A stretch of 64,000 nt of DNA from Amoebophrya sp. A120 (lineage: Eukaryota; Sar; Dinophyceae; Syndiniales; Amoebophryaceae), in assembly GCA_905178155.1 (NCBI GenBank), contig CAJINV010000004.1, positions 5,124,619 through 5,188,618 on the forward strand. Direction: 5' to 3'. Below are positions 22,701 through 33,600 of the stretch, in pieces. The stretch's first letter is position 1, and each line of letters opens with the position of its first letter. The notes below the pieces were generated by a model that ran no database searches, had not been told where the DNA came from, and was given only the letters and a program-made list of their open reading frames with translations. The position numbers were made by a program, and so were the translations under genes.

Positions 22701-25700
22701 TCATCTTCGCGGTCGTGGTTCTTGCCACGATCTGGGAAGTGGATGCAGTTCCAGCTTGTAGTTCCTCCTGTGCCACTGCCGCTTTCTTCTTGTCTTCCTG
22801 CTCTACTTCGACTTGTGTCTTCTTCCTGTTCTCTTCTTCTTCGAGAAACGATGTAGCTGCGGCTGTTGTTCCCTGCACGGGTTGTACCACCTGGTCCCCC
22901 GTGCTCACGGTGGGGTCCGCATTGGCCGCATGGTAGGCGGGGTGTTCCACCGCGCGCCCCTGCGCGGTGGTCTCGCCGACCGTGGCGGTGCTGGGAACCT
23001 GGGAAGGCAACCCCTGCTGCGCACTTGCGCTACTGGTGTCTGCCAGCTGTTTCAGCACGGGCCAAGAACCGATCAGCGGCTCCAACGCGAAACCGGATGT
23101 GTCCACGTCCGCGAGGAGCTGCGGAATTTGCCGGTCCGGGTCCGGGCCGATCGCGAGAAACGCGTTCACGCTATCCAAACCCAAATTTCCCCCAGCACAC
23201 GTCGACGCACATCAAATGCGGATTCTGCATGACAAAACTTTCCTTCAATCCTCCTCAGCATGACAAGTGGAATGCGAATGCTCGACTAAGTTGTCGAGAA
23301 AATTTCTGATGCATGTTGTCCATGTACGGGAAATTTGTATTGCATACACCCGCATCAAATCGTACAGTGCCTGCAGGTCGAACGCGGCTCCCAGCTGTAA
23401 ATTGTACACCACGCGGTCCGCGGAGTCGTCTAGCGGCATCTTCGCGAGTTCTGCCAGGCCGTAGGTGGATACAAATGCTGGTCGTTGTGAAGTAGATTTA
23501 TTTTCCTCCTGCTCGACGCCATGTAGTTCCTCGCTGTTCCGGACCGCCAGCGCAGCCGCCCCCATGCTCCTATGCATTGCAAAAGCATCGTACTAGTATA
23601 AATCGCAATACAAATTTTTTCAGAAGGAAAAATGGAGTTTGTAATGCTGATTTGGCTAAGAAACAAGATTTGTCATGCATGAAAGCAAGTAGTACGAGTA
23701 CGATACTTTTGCACTTCGTAGCTCCCCGGCCCGTACAAAACCTCCCGCGCCGCCAACACCCGCTCCTGCCGTTGCGCCAGAGTCTCCTCGTCAAGAAGAG
23801 GTACAGCGGGCGGGGGTAGGCCAGACCCACCACCGCCTCCTCCACCATAGGAAGAGGATGACAGGATGGGCGCACTTTGCATCACCTGTGCAGAGGATTG
23901 CAAGTTCTTTAAAGCCTCGGCGATCCGCAGCTCCTTTTGGTACTGGAATTTTTGCTCCCAGAACGGGTTCTCAATCTCGTTGCAGGATATGGCCTGCTCA
24001 AACGTTACAATCTCAAACGTTACAATAGATATAGAATCTGGAATTTGTGTTGCATGAAGAGCATGAGGAACGCAGAGGGAATTGAGCTTTTCGAAATACA
24101 AATTTTGCCGGATTTCAGGTGGGTTTGGGGCTCCAGAACTTGTCATGCGCAATCGTATGAGAGTTGGCTAGATCATGCACTCGTCTTGCATCACAGATTC
24201 CCATATTCTGTTGTAACGTTTGAGATTGTAACGTCTGAGCGGGTCATACAGGACCAAATCCGCTTTTCCGGGTCCCCGTTCATGACTCTGCCACCTATGC
24301 AGCTGCCCGCGACAAAGCAAGTGGCGTACGCGTCGTCTCTTTGGTAGCAGGTCGCGTTCTGCTCCGGGGGGTGGTGGTCGGCGCAGCAGCCCGCGCTCAT
24401 GCAGTTCGTTTCCCGCGCCGCGCAGGGCTCCCGCTGGTCGATGTTCAGGCACTGCCAGGGCGTCTTTTCTGGCGTTCTCAACTGTTACATTCTCAACTGT
24501 TACATGAATTTGTGATGCAAGAATTGAAAGGGGGAATATTGCGCCTTTTGCATGACAGATTTGGCACAGATTCTCATCCTGTTTGTCCCTTCGGGAATTG
24601 GTCATGCGAAGCAGCTTGATCGTATCGATTGCGATTCTGTTTGGAATTTTGCATGACAAATCATGTAACAGTTGAGAATGGAACATTTGAGAACGCCATA
24701 TCTTTTCCTCGCCATTTTCGTCCTGGGCAAAAAGTTCGCCCGCCTGGCACGTCCCGACCTCACGGCACGAGGCCCAGTCTTTGTTCTTGGAAAAGCACTG
24801 GAAGTTCTCCTGCTCGCAGCACAGGGTCGCCATGCAGTTCTCGCCCGTCTTAGCGCACTTGAGCGGAAAAAAAGAGGTCTGTTCATTTGCATTTTCGTTC
24901 TCCTTTTCATCGGTGCTGGAGCTACCGCTGCCCGTCCCTGCTCCCACTAGTTCATCATCTCCATCGGCAGCAGTTGTACCAGCCTCCGTCGGTACTTCTG
25001 ACCCGCTGCCTGTATCCTCCTTTTTCCCCGTCACTGTCAAGAGAAACAGGATTGTGCCAGCGATGGCAATCACCAAACCGACCACTATCATGATCCACTG
25101 CTTCATGCTGCAGCCGAAGCACCCGTCGTCATTACTGCCCCCAGGAGAACCACCGCCTCCCCGGATCGACGGCCCGCGGGCAAGGACGGAGGGCCCGCGC
25201 GGGCCGGGCCCCGCCGCAGCCTCGGCGGGGTCCCGTTTGGTGCTGGTCTGCCGCTCCGACTCCTTTATAGGAGCCCCGAAAGAGGCAATGCCCGGCGCAC
25301 CGAGGGAGCCAGCCGGTCGCCCGTCGCCGAACATCGCGACCTCCTCGGAACCGATAGTTTCCCTCGCGCTCTTGTAGTTGCGTTTCGCGCTACCCTCGGC
25401 TCGGAGGATTTTTTTCTCAGGAGTAGCATTTTTCTCTAGTAGTTCTTCTTGTAGCACAACCTCGACCACGTCGTCCACAGAGGCGGAGGACGGGGCTGTC
25501 ACAACCCGGGAAGCAGACGCTCCACTGTCTGACTCTTCGTTTATTTGCGGCACATCAAAATTTGCGTTTTGCACCTCACCCTGGCGGTTCCTATTTTCGG
25601 TGCGGCTGCTCAAGCTCACGCTCACCTGGCCCGGCGGTGTGATCTTGAGAGCAAGACCATCTTGACGTTCCGATGGTCGTGGTCCCCTCGTGGCTTTCGC

Positions 25701-25868
25701 ACCGTCGGGGAGGACATTGGCCTCCTCCTGCTGACCAGAACCAGTGTCTTCGCCATCTTCCGCAGCCACTGAAGCTGCTATCCGCTCCTGCAGTCCATCT
25801 CCTTTTTCATCTTTCGCTGTCGCTGTAGCCCGAATCTCTGCCATTTCCTGCTGTCGTGTGGGGAACAT
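16736..25868 (-). CDS. 2586-aa membrane protein: Cys-rich repeats, degenerate lipase, PAN domains
   Basis: Seven exons (25868-24701, 24467-24249, 23987-23721, 23570-23347, 23171-18331, 18023-17958, 17741-16736) with six introners give 7761 nt in frame. Order: cytosolic Ser/Gly-rich N-terminus; membrane helix about 252-275 (WIMIVVGLVIAIAGTILFLL); two Cys repeats (NCMATLCC..WASC..GTC; NCMSAGCC..YATC..GSC); a class 3 lipase-like fold about 830-1270 (ILWIVFGTAPATPDS; VTGYGVGGSLAGL; FKVFAFSPAP; ILFADDQMPF); a PAN-like domain about 1500 (FCKQLCFGQRKCQGYTF); a Lys/Glu/Gln-rich region 1550-1870; a cluster of PAN-like modules about 1900-2230 (CRSKCQETHGCMGWHF; ECQAACEADDSCPFYDW; CQMQCERDVNCHAFVYNF); a helical stalk; a second membrane helix about 2467-2490; and a GGGYQEDYGYGYQQMY tail. 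The lipase nucleophile Ser is replaced by Gly (GYGVG), so catalysis is doubtful. Paralogous to the gene at 26848-29070. Confidence 0.85.
17742..17957. mobile_element. Introner, family C
   Basis: Ends ATGCACAACTCCCCCTCCCC and GGCGGAGGGGGAGTTGTGCG. TSD ACGTG on both sides. Close copy of the element at 13250. Removal joins TTSTT to STKPYEQH, leaving a 66-nt exon between two introners. Confidence 0.93.
18024..18330. mobile_element. Introner, family B, inverted orientation
   Basis: Ends TATGGAAGTGTCAGAATCGA and TCGATCCTGACACTCCCATA. TSD GGCGT on both sides. Body runs in the same direction as the copy at 3747, opposite to 610 and 14719. Removal joins YEYQHA to ILATDKE. Confidence 0.93.
23172..23346. 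mobile_element. Introner, single-copy type (family I)
   Basis: Left end TATCCAAACCCAAATTTCCC pairs with right end GGGAAATTTGTATTGCATA. TSD CACGC / CACCC, one mismatch. Contains GCATGACAAAA, GCATGACAAGT and TTTGTATTGC. Removal joins LYDLMRV to NAFLAIGP. Confidence 0.85.
23571..23720. mobile_element. Introner, family D
   Basis: Ends TATGCATTGCAAAAGCATCG and CGATACTTTTGCACTTCGTA. TSD GCTCC on both sides. Removal joins YGPGS to MGAAALAV. Confidence 0.93.
23988..24248. mobile_element. Introner, family G (relative of A)
   Basis: Each end carries a tandem duplicated motif: CTCAAACGTTACAAT twice on the left, ATTGTAACGTCTGAG and GTAACGTTTGAG on the right. Borders TATGGCC..GGGTCATA. TSD CAGGA on both sides. 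The doubled terminal motif parallels family A (CTCAACTGTTACATT twice). Removal joins KRIWS to CNEIENPF. Confidence 0.92.
24468..24700. mobile_element. Introner, family A
   Basis: Ends GCGTTCTCAACTGTTACATT and GGAACATTTGAGAACGCCATA. TSD TCTTT, extending to TCTTTTC. Same orientation as the copy at 60416. Removal joins ENGEEK to TPWQCLN between two Cys repeats. Confidence 0.93.
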
Positions 25869-26847
25869 CGGAACTACGCTTGGTGTTCTTGCTGCGATGT
25901 GAGTGCTGTTGGCGGAACGTTTGAAACCGGTCGGAGTTCTTGAAGATGTCGTCCTGCAAATGGAATGATATTGGTGCGGATCATCTGCTGCTCCACCATC
26001 GAGCTGGCGTTTTTTTTTCTATCTTACGACGAAATATCTGCTGCCTTGCGTGCTATAGGGATACTTCTGGTGATTGCTCCGGTGCGTGCATAGTACTTAT
26101 AGCATGTACATGTCGAGGAAAACGAAAAAGAAAAACGCGCAGAAAAATAAAAGTTATCGCATAGTATTTATTAACATCGGATTCGGGGTAATCGTAATGG
26201 TATTCCAAGATTGGGCAAGAAATAAAAAAGTGCTGCAGATCTACTTGTACTTCGGGTCGTCTTGTTTAGTATTGGGGTCACTTGCTAGAACTTCCTGCTT
26301 CCAGTTCATCATACTTCTATTTCTTGCTGCTTTTTATCTTCGAAATTCGAAGAATATATTTCCTTTGCAGTAGTTGCAGTTGGACATGGACGAAACGTTT
26401 TTGCACAAAAAAAACGACGAACTACGAATGCACGAGAAGAATCTTTTGGTTGGACGACAAACGCGGCAGCTGGTTCTTGTTCTAAAATAAGCCAGGACGA
26501 CAAATGCAGCTGCAATTGAATCACAAAAGCGAACGAACCGAGCAAGAAGAAGCGGATGGGACGAGGAGAAGATCTACCGACATCAGTCTCGGTTTTCTGC
26601 AACACGAAATGAGGATAGCTCAACCGGGGTAAAAGTTTGATAATGATATCGTGATGCGACAACTCTTCTACCAACCAATGCTCGTTGGTTTCTATCGCAT
26701 AATTGACCAATCATGAAAAAAAAAGTAGGATGCAGCTGGTCTAATAAATCACTGACATCTTCTTCATGCGGACGAAAACTACTCGTCAGGAGTTTTTGGG
26801 CTGAGAAGTAGAGCAGTCCTTCTCACTCGGTGAGCACAATCCTGGTG
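25869..26847. other. AT-rich intergenic spacer
   Basis: About 980 bp between the start at 25868 and the stop at 26848. No coding frame with recognisable features, no introner core and no obvious repeat. Confidence 0.5.
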
Positions 26848-29070
26848 CTAGTATTTGCCCGCCCCTCCGTCCTTTTGCCCGCCCTTACTTGGTCCTCCAC
26901 CTCGCGGCGAAACGCTGGGGCCGCGCTGCTGCTGCTGCTGCTGGAGCAGCTGCGCAGCGCGGTTCGGAGTAGTGCTAATCCCGGCTGCATCTCCCTTGCC
27001 AACTTCGTCGTAACCGTATGCCTGCGAGGGCTTGTAATCATAGTTCTGGTTGTTCTCCATCTGCTCCTCTTCGTAGTACCTGCGGGTGCCGTGGTGATGG
27101 TGCGGATTTTCCGGGTGGCGTCGGTCAATCACGTCCGCGAAGGGGCTGTCGGCGTCGCTCTGACAGAACCGCACGATGACGATGGTCCCACCGACGAGGA
27201 AAATGACCGACACGATCAGGCTGACAAGAAGCAAAATGTTCTCCGTCTGGTTCGTCGGGGTTTCTCCACCGGCCAGGGTGCTGTTTTTATTCACCGTCGA
27301 GCCCTGTTGCGCGCTTGCGGCGGAGGACAATCCCGCTATTTCGTCGGCCAGCTCCGCGTGGATTTCGCTGACCGAATTATGCGACGTCACCCCGTTCGAC
27401 AGGGTCTCTTGCAAAACCTCGCTGTAGTCCTTGCTCGGCGTTTTCGTCAACGCGAGCAGGTGCTGCGCGTCCACGTCCGAACTCCTTGCCCGCACGCTTT
27501 CGAAGAACGCGTGTGCATTATCTGGCACTTGTGTGGAAAAGTGACAATTCCCGCTCGCGAAGCCCTGCTTCCTCGGCGCGTTTGAAGGTAACCCGCGCAT
27601 CTCAACCTGGGGCCCGCTGTGAAGCGTGCACATGTGAGTTGATAATTCGTAGACGAAGCTGTGGCAGTTTTCCTCTTGTTCACACGTCAACGCACACGCC
27701 AGCGGCGAGGGCGCCATATTGTCCGGGATCTTTTTTTTTCGCAGCTCGTCGGCAAGCGTGTGCAACTTTCCCGGGACGCCCGCGCAGGTTTTCCACGTCC
27801 CACACCTTCCCCCAATGTGCTTCCCGGGGTGCTGCGTTTCCTCATTCACGGCCGCCATCGGGTCAGTGCCGATTTGGCACACAGGTTTAGCATTATTCTG
27901 CTCGTCTGCTCCGCCTGTAGCGGAGGTAGCCGCGCCGTACTCTGGGCCGGCGCCCAGAAAGTCGTAGAAAAAGCATTTCCCCGACGTCTCGCACATACGT
28001 TGGCACATCTCTAACGTTGCTTGGTTCGCCTCCTCAAATCCGGTCACGGTCAGATGGGCGTGCTTCGACTCGCATTTCTTCTCATAGGTCCACACGTTGT
28101 CGGCGTCTGCCTTCCTTTTGTGGAGCAAAACCCCAGGGGAGCAAAACCCACTCTCGTGCCCCGGTGAGTTGCGCCGCCACACGAGGTTTTCCAAAACCTC
28201 CTTTTTATGAACTGCAAAAGTATCGTACTCGTATAAATGCATGACAAATTCCCTCAGCATGAAAAATAAAATTTGTAATGCGGATTTACCTTGAGAAGAA
28301 AACTTGTAATGCATGATTGCAATACGAGTACGATACTTTTGCAGAGGATACTTTTCTGACGACGGCAAAAACCGACACTGCGCCTCGGTCGCGAGGTCGA
28401 AGGTGTCTTCACCCAGGAACTCCGCGATCACCGCGTCGCCGGAGTCGTACGCAGTGGATGAATCTGCGCTCCTTCGTGTCAGGGCAACGAGATCCGCCGT
28501 CCAGTGGTGCACTTTCGCGCCCTTTTCAAAAAAGTGCCAGCCGACGCACCCGGGCGTTCTTTGGCACTGCTGTCTACATTCTCGGCTGGAAATGATTGTT
28601 GGGGAGGCGGCGTGATCATCTGTGGGCTTGAACACCCGCGGATCTTGGCTCAGGATTTCGACGTCGGTCGCAGTTTCGCATTGGTGCTCGTAGACGTAGT
28701 TCATGTGCGCTTGCCAAGGCTCATTCTGCCAGTCCTGTGGTTCTTGTGCGGAGTGGGATCTAGTGGATGCCTTTTCACTTGTTTTTGTGCTAGCCTCGTG
28801 TTGTTCCGCGGAGTGTTTATTTATTTTCTGGTGCCGTTCTTCTTGTTGATGGTGACTGTGGTCCTCGTGTGCGGAATTTTTCTTATCATTTTCCTTACCC
28901 GTGTTCATCTCCTTCTTGACCTCAACGCGAAACGCGGAGACAGTCGCGTGATAGCCGATAAAAGCAGAACGCATATTCGGAAAGCAAAGCTCTTGAAAAA
29001 GCGCACTTTGGGAGATGATGATATGAAGCTGAAGGTGATTCATACTAGCCCAGAAAAAACCTCGCTTCAT
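26848..29070 (-). CDS. PAN/Apple-domain type I membrane protein
   Basis: Two exons (29070-28351, 28205-26848) around one introner give 2073 nt, 690 aa. The ORF also stays open through the introner, because element plus TSD is 150 nt. The paralogue argues for removal: CRFLPSSEKEVLENLVWRR here aligns with CYFFDQEPSRYFVWRR in the 2586-aa protein. After a His/Lys/Glu-rich N-terminal stretch come PAN-like modules (CRQQCQRTPGCVGWHFFEKG; HESGFCSPG; MCQRMCETSGKCFFYDF; CGTWKTC; CALTCEQEENCHSFVYEL), a membrane helix at about 556-580 (ILLLVSLIVSVIFLVGGTIV) and a basic tail with Tyr, poly-Gln and Gly-Lys (GGGPSKGGQKDGGAGKY). PAN modules bind proteins or glycans, so a cell-surface adhesion role is inferred. 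No clear signal peptide is visible; an upstream leader exon is possible. Confidence 0.85.
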   Translation of the reverse strand: MKRGFFWASMNHLQLHIIISQSALFQELCFPNMRSAFIGYHATVSAFRVEVKKEMNTGKENDKKNSAHEDHSHHQQEERHQKINKHSAEQHEASTKTSEKASTRSHSAQEPQDWQNEPWQAHMNYVYEHQCETATDVEILSQDPRVFKPTDDHAASPTIISSRECRQQCQRTPGCVGWHFFEKGAKVHHWTADLVALTRRSADSSTAYDSGDAVIAEFLGEDTFDLATEAQCRFLPSSEKYPLQKYRTRIAIMHYKFSSQGKSALQILFFMLREFVMHLYEYDTFAVHKKEVLENLVWRRNSPGHESGFCSPGVLLHKRKADADNVWTYEKKCESKHAHLTVTGFEEANQATLEMCQRMCETSGKCFFYDFLGAGPEYGAATSATGGADEQNNAKPVCQIGTDPMAAVNEETQHPGKHIGGRCGTWKTCAGVPGKLHTLADELRKKKIPDNMAPSPLACALTCEQEENCHSFVYELSTHMCTLHSGPQVEMRGLPSNAPRKQGFASGNCHFSTQVPDNAHAFFESVRARSSDVDAQHLLALTKTPSKDYSEVLQETLSNGVTSHNSVSEIHAELADEIAGLSSAASAQQGSTVNKNSTLAGGETPTNQTENILLLVSLIVSVIFLVGGTIVIVRFCQSDADSPFADVIDRRHPENPHHHHGTRRYYEEEQMENNQNYDYKPSQAYGYDEVGKGDAAGISTTPNRAAQLLQQQQQQRGPSVSPRGGGPSKGGQKDGGAGKY
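28206..28350. mobile_element. Introner, family D
   Basis: Ends TATGAACTGCAAAAGTATCG and CGATACTTTTGCAGAGGATA. TSD CTTTT on both sides. Almost the same as the copy at 8352. Removal joins PSSEK to EVLENLVW. Confidence 0.94.
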
Positions 29071-30624
29071 CTTCGAACTGCGGAAAGCACTGCGAGTGCA
29101 GCAGCGACTGTTCTTTGCGCCGCCTTCGCCGGTGCTGATTCTAATTTTGCGGTTGCTGGTCGTAACTAAGCTCCAATATAATCAGCTACTAGAAGCCTCT
29201 GGCTTCGTAGAAGGGTACTAGTACACGTAACTTCTAAGTCTAGCCGGGGATGAATAAAATGGACCGCAATTATATGCTATCCATCAACATATTCGTTGTA
29301 CATAAACATGATGGGTGTTCGCTTTTACTAAAACATGGCCCTGCAACGAAAAAGAAAAAACCAGGACGCTTGGCTTTCTGGTCAGCTTTAAGAAAAATGC
29401 ATTCCGCGAGGGCACGACGTCAATTGAGTGCAAAATAGCACGTGAACGAGTACGAAACATAGGACAACACGCACGCGCATCAACAGAACGATGGTAAGAC
29501 CGAGTAAGTGCACGACACGAATAAAGCAGAAATGACGACGAGTCAAAAACAAGCACTACGCGCACGCGGCTCTTGCATCGATATACGACAATCACAGGTG
29601 GAAGGTACCTACGATGAAGACGTTAGCGGAGGTATGTTGCTGAAAGTAATGGGAATGCACGAAGGCACAAATAGATGAAGAGTAGCACCAAACACGAGGG
29701 CATTTGCGTTTGCCTCCAGCTGTGTGATGGAGATGATTTTTTTTTTTTCTGACTTCTTTTATACTAAATCACGTGTACAAGCTTTGTTATTGTTGGTGGC
29801 ATTTCGCAGGCTCAAGTTGTAAAGTATTTCGGAAAAATTGTGAAAATCTATTTCCAGTGTCAATTAAGGCTCGTGAAAAATTTCCACTGAAGCTCATCAT
29901 CATGCTCAATATCTTCAGTAGAAAAAGCACGGTTGTAGTGCTGCAGGTAGAGGTCTATTGTGACAGCGCCGCCTCTAGAACAATAGCTGCACAAGATATA
30001 ATTTTCATGGGGCTCTTTGTCTTTTCCTCTGCCCAGGAATATTGCATAAAGGAAGTGGAAGGTCATTGCGACCATCTTTCACATTCGAATTACGTGTGGT
30101 TGCAGTATGACGGTGGTGGAGCCGGCTCAAGTATAATGCTCCAGCTTGTTTACTCGCCCTGTCTAGTTGTATATGCCATTTTGACTTCCATTCTTTAACA
30201 TTATTAGGATTGATACGCAATTCCAATTGCAATTGCTATTTCTTCGTGAAGTATGTCAATATTCAATTTTTCTATTTTTGTCCACATAGCAAATCATACA
30301 TCTTGATTCATGCAGTTCGAAGCTGTCCCTGTCGACGCGTGCGGCACGACCCTGCCACCGCCAACGGTCGTCCGCCCGGCAACCGTCGATATTGAAGTAG
30401 AATTCTAAACGATATAATGCCTCACTGCTTGTCATGGTGGTCTTTCTGTTTGCTCAGGCTCTCGGACGCGGTACTCCTACAAGAACTGAAATATTTTGTG
30501 TGCACCATGGTGCACACGACGCAGTGGCAGTGCGCCACTTATTAATTAGGCCCCGGTCCTCCTGGAGGACAAGTTCATTCTCTCTCCCCTCCCCTTCTTC
30601 TCAACCAACCGAACTACCCCCTGC
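29071..30624. other. AT-rich intergenic spacer
   Basis: About 1.55 kb between two minus-strand genes. A 141-codon plus-strand ORF (29773-30198) lacks recognisable features and I treat it as chance. No repeats or introner cores seen. Confidence 0.5.
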
Positions 30625-33600
30625 TCAGTGCTCTGAGAAGCGGCTCCAGGGCGGGGTGTTTGGGAACGGGGTCGCGCCGGCCTGACAACCACTGGACGAG
30701 TCAAACCCGAGCGGCCGCCCGCCGCTTGTACAACCAGGGCTCCTCGCACCGCTTCCCGAGGGGGATGAGGAAGATGCTGCTTCACGAGCACAGCCCGTGC
30801 CCGTCCACCGTCCGCCATTGGCGGGGGACGACCCAACGGCAACTACCGGTCCACACAGCGGCGACGACGCATGATTTCCACCGGGCGGAAAGAAAGTGGG
30901 TGACTGCGGGTTTGATGACGTACTACTCTTGGCACCACCACCACAACTCAGAGGTCCTCGTGTAGGACTGCCGGTTGATGGACCTGGAGAGGAGGATCCG
31001 CTTTTATTTTGACCACCACTCTGGTTTTCTACAGAACTACCTCGCCGCGTGATAGCTGCTGGTGAAGGGGGCGACGGCACAGTCAGGCTCATGCCCCGCA
31101 ACGGCGGTTGAGGCGGCTGGTGGTGCTGGTTTTGCGCAGCACCACATAATTGTGCATGTGCTAGTGCATGCGCTGCTGACGGACTACTAAGAGGAAAGTT
31201 GCCCTCCTCGAGCGCGGGGAAAGCGGTTCGCTGTTGTTCTCGGTAACGAGCGGCCGCGGTGGGCGACGATCCCGACCCAGTGCACTGCGCGACCAAGTGC
31301 TGGACCATGTTGACCGGTGCGAAAGATAGTGGAAACAGAGACGACGACTTCATCCCCCGCGTGCTGGGCGGAGTTGGAGGACCACCGCCGGGTGGAGCTG
31401 CTGGTGTTGCGCAGGACGAAGAACTAGCGGTAGTGCTACTGTGGTGCTGGTCAAAAACTACATTCGAGGGATACTGAGGGTCGTGCGTGATCTGTCCAAG
31501 GGCAGCTCCAGGCTTGCTGGGTATCGCGCGGATCATGTGCTTGCTCCCGCCGTTTTGGCTGTTGTAACCGAATTGCTGCAGAGCTTGCTGTTCCACCAGT
31601 GAAGAATTATGCGGACCGGGATTGCCGACCGGGGATACTACTAGCGCTGTCCCGGGGCGTGGGGCAGGTTCGGGTTGTTTGTTCCCGTAGTAGTTAATAC
31701 AGGATGTTGGTGTTCCTTCCTCTCCATCCAGCATCATAAACGCGTTGCGCTCTCCCTTGTCGCATTTCATCTTTCCACCTCTGCTCTTTGGACTCCCTCT
31801 CGTTGGAGACGAGGAGGGGCGAAGGAAGGTTGGACTCGGCGTCTCGGCAGAGCCGATGTAACTTGGAATTGGGTTGGCGCGGCCGTTCAGTTGTGCGGGC
31901 TGTGGAAGTTGAGTCAGTTGCGCCGCCGCCGCCGGGCCGCCCAAGTAGCTAGTAGTACAACCCACGACGGGAGAAATCGGAACGCCAGTGCAGACTGGTC
32001 GCGGACGGTGCCCGGTAAAGCGACACTTGTGTGGTTGCTGTGCTGATGTAGTTGAAGGAGCGTTCAGTGAAGAAGATCCTGGGTCGCCTGCTGCTGTGCT
32101 CACAGGATCAGGATCTCCGCCACCGTGGTCACAGATAGTAGTGCCTTTCTCCTCTTTGCTTCCAGGGTTCGTGGCTGGTTGTGGTACTACTCCAGAAGAA
32201 GTGCAACTAGTATGCGACGTCGAGCTGAGGACTACACTAGGACTAGTACCTACACCAGTGCCAGTTTTGTCTTTACTTCCCCCTCCACTCGTCCTGCTGG
32301 TAACCCGCCCAGGACTGGCGATCAGCGGCGACAGGCTGGCAGCAGCAAGCGAAAGCTGATCCAGTGGCAGGGCCTTGCTCTGCTTCAACTTGTTATTTCC
32401 TACCCTAGATGGCGGTGAAGCACCAGCTATCAAAAGTTGCTGCTTCTTGCTCCCTTGCGAGGACTCCTGGCTGGCGTTCCCCCGCATCCCCTCCAGAACG
32501 CTCGGGCAGGTGACCACGCTACGGGACTGTAGTAGCGCCTGCACCGACGAAGAGCGCCGGGGACGCGTAGGCGGCGCGGGCTTTGCGGGCGGCGGCAGTG
32601 CACTGGGCTGGTGATGGTGTCGCTGCGCGGCCGGGGAGGTCTCACGCGATTGCCGAGTGCGGCTTGCTGCTGTAATTATGCGGGGGCTCTCGGAAATAAA
32701 GTTGGATTGCTGCAGGTCGAGACTCGGCGCGGAGCTCGTGGTCCGGAGTTCCACGACGGCGCCCGCCGCGGTCAAACAGTCGTATACCGCAGCCGTGCGT
32801 GCGGTTATCTTGGGCGAGAAGTCCTCCTCGGTAGAACAACTCTTGGAGCTGCGCGGCAGGCCCGGTCGGGCGAGTCCGGCTATTGCACCCCGGGCGTGCG
32901 CTTTCGCGTCCGAACGACCTTTAGTGCCTTCTGCGGAACCAGTACATTGTTCAGGTTGTTCATAATCGGCGCTTGTTCGCTCGGAACAGGAATTATACCC
33001 CACCACAACCGGGCTTCCCTCACGACTCGACGACGGTTGTCGCCCCATCAAACCACGCTCGTATCGCCTTGTTTTGCACATCGACAGTATCGTCCTCGGG
33101 GGCCTAGGCGGTCTTGGCGGCTTCCTGTAGTCGTAGCAGCTTTCTCCGCCACTGCTCCCGCACGAGTCCTTCGACGACCCGCGTCTTTGTAGTTCTCCGT
33201 CGTTGTGATAGTAGTCCTCAGATGAACCGTAGAAATTATCGCCGTCATACAACTCATCTTCTCCGGATTTGAACCTGATTTCTTCCTCGACCAGGTTCGC
33301 AGCAAAACTAACGCTGTCCTTCGAAGGCTTCCGCTTCGGCTTCGGAGGGCTAGGGACCCCTGCCGGGCTGCTGCCATTCTTGCTAGCAGGAGTAGAACCC
33401 GTTCTACTCGCAGCTCCTGAGCATTCTTGTTGCTCTTGCTTCGTCACCCCTTGCGATCGTGGTCCGAGCTGGTGCTCCAATTCGTGTTTGACATTGTTCT
33501 CCGTTCGTAAAATCCGATGCCCTCGACTCAGGCGCAGGGGAGCGTAGAAGCTCGGCACGTACTGCTGCTGGTTAGTATTCTTCTCCCCGCCTGCTTCAGA

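Noticed and set aside
28206-28350. Reading the PAN protein straight through the introner
   Set aside because: The frame stays open only because element plus TSD is 150 nt. The paralogue lacks the inserted residues and the inverted repeats and TSD are perfect.
4371-28350. Introner core repeats as a CRISPR array
   Set aside because: The repeats are dispersed inside eukaryotic exons with inverted ends and TSDs; there are no regular spacers or cas genes.
29773-30198. Plus-strand 141-codon ORF
   Set aside because: AT-rich spacer, irregular composition, no domain and opposite to all supported genes.
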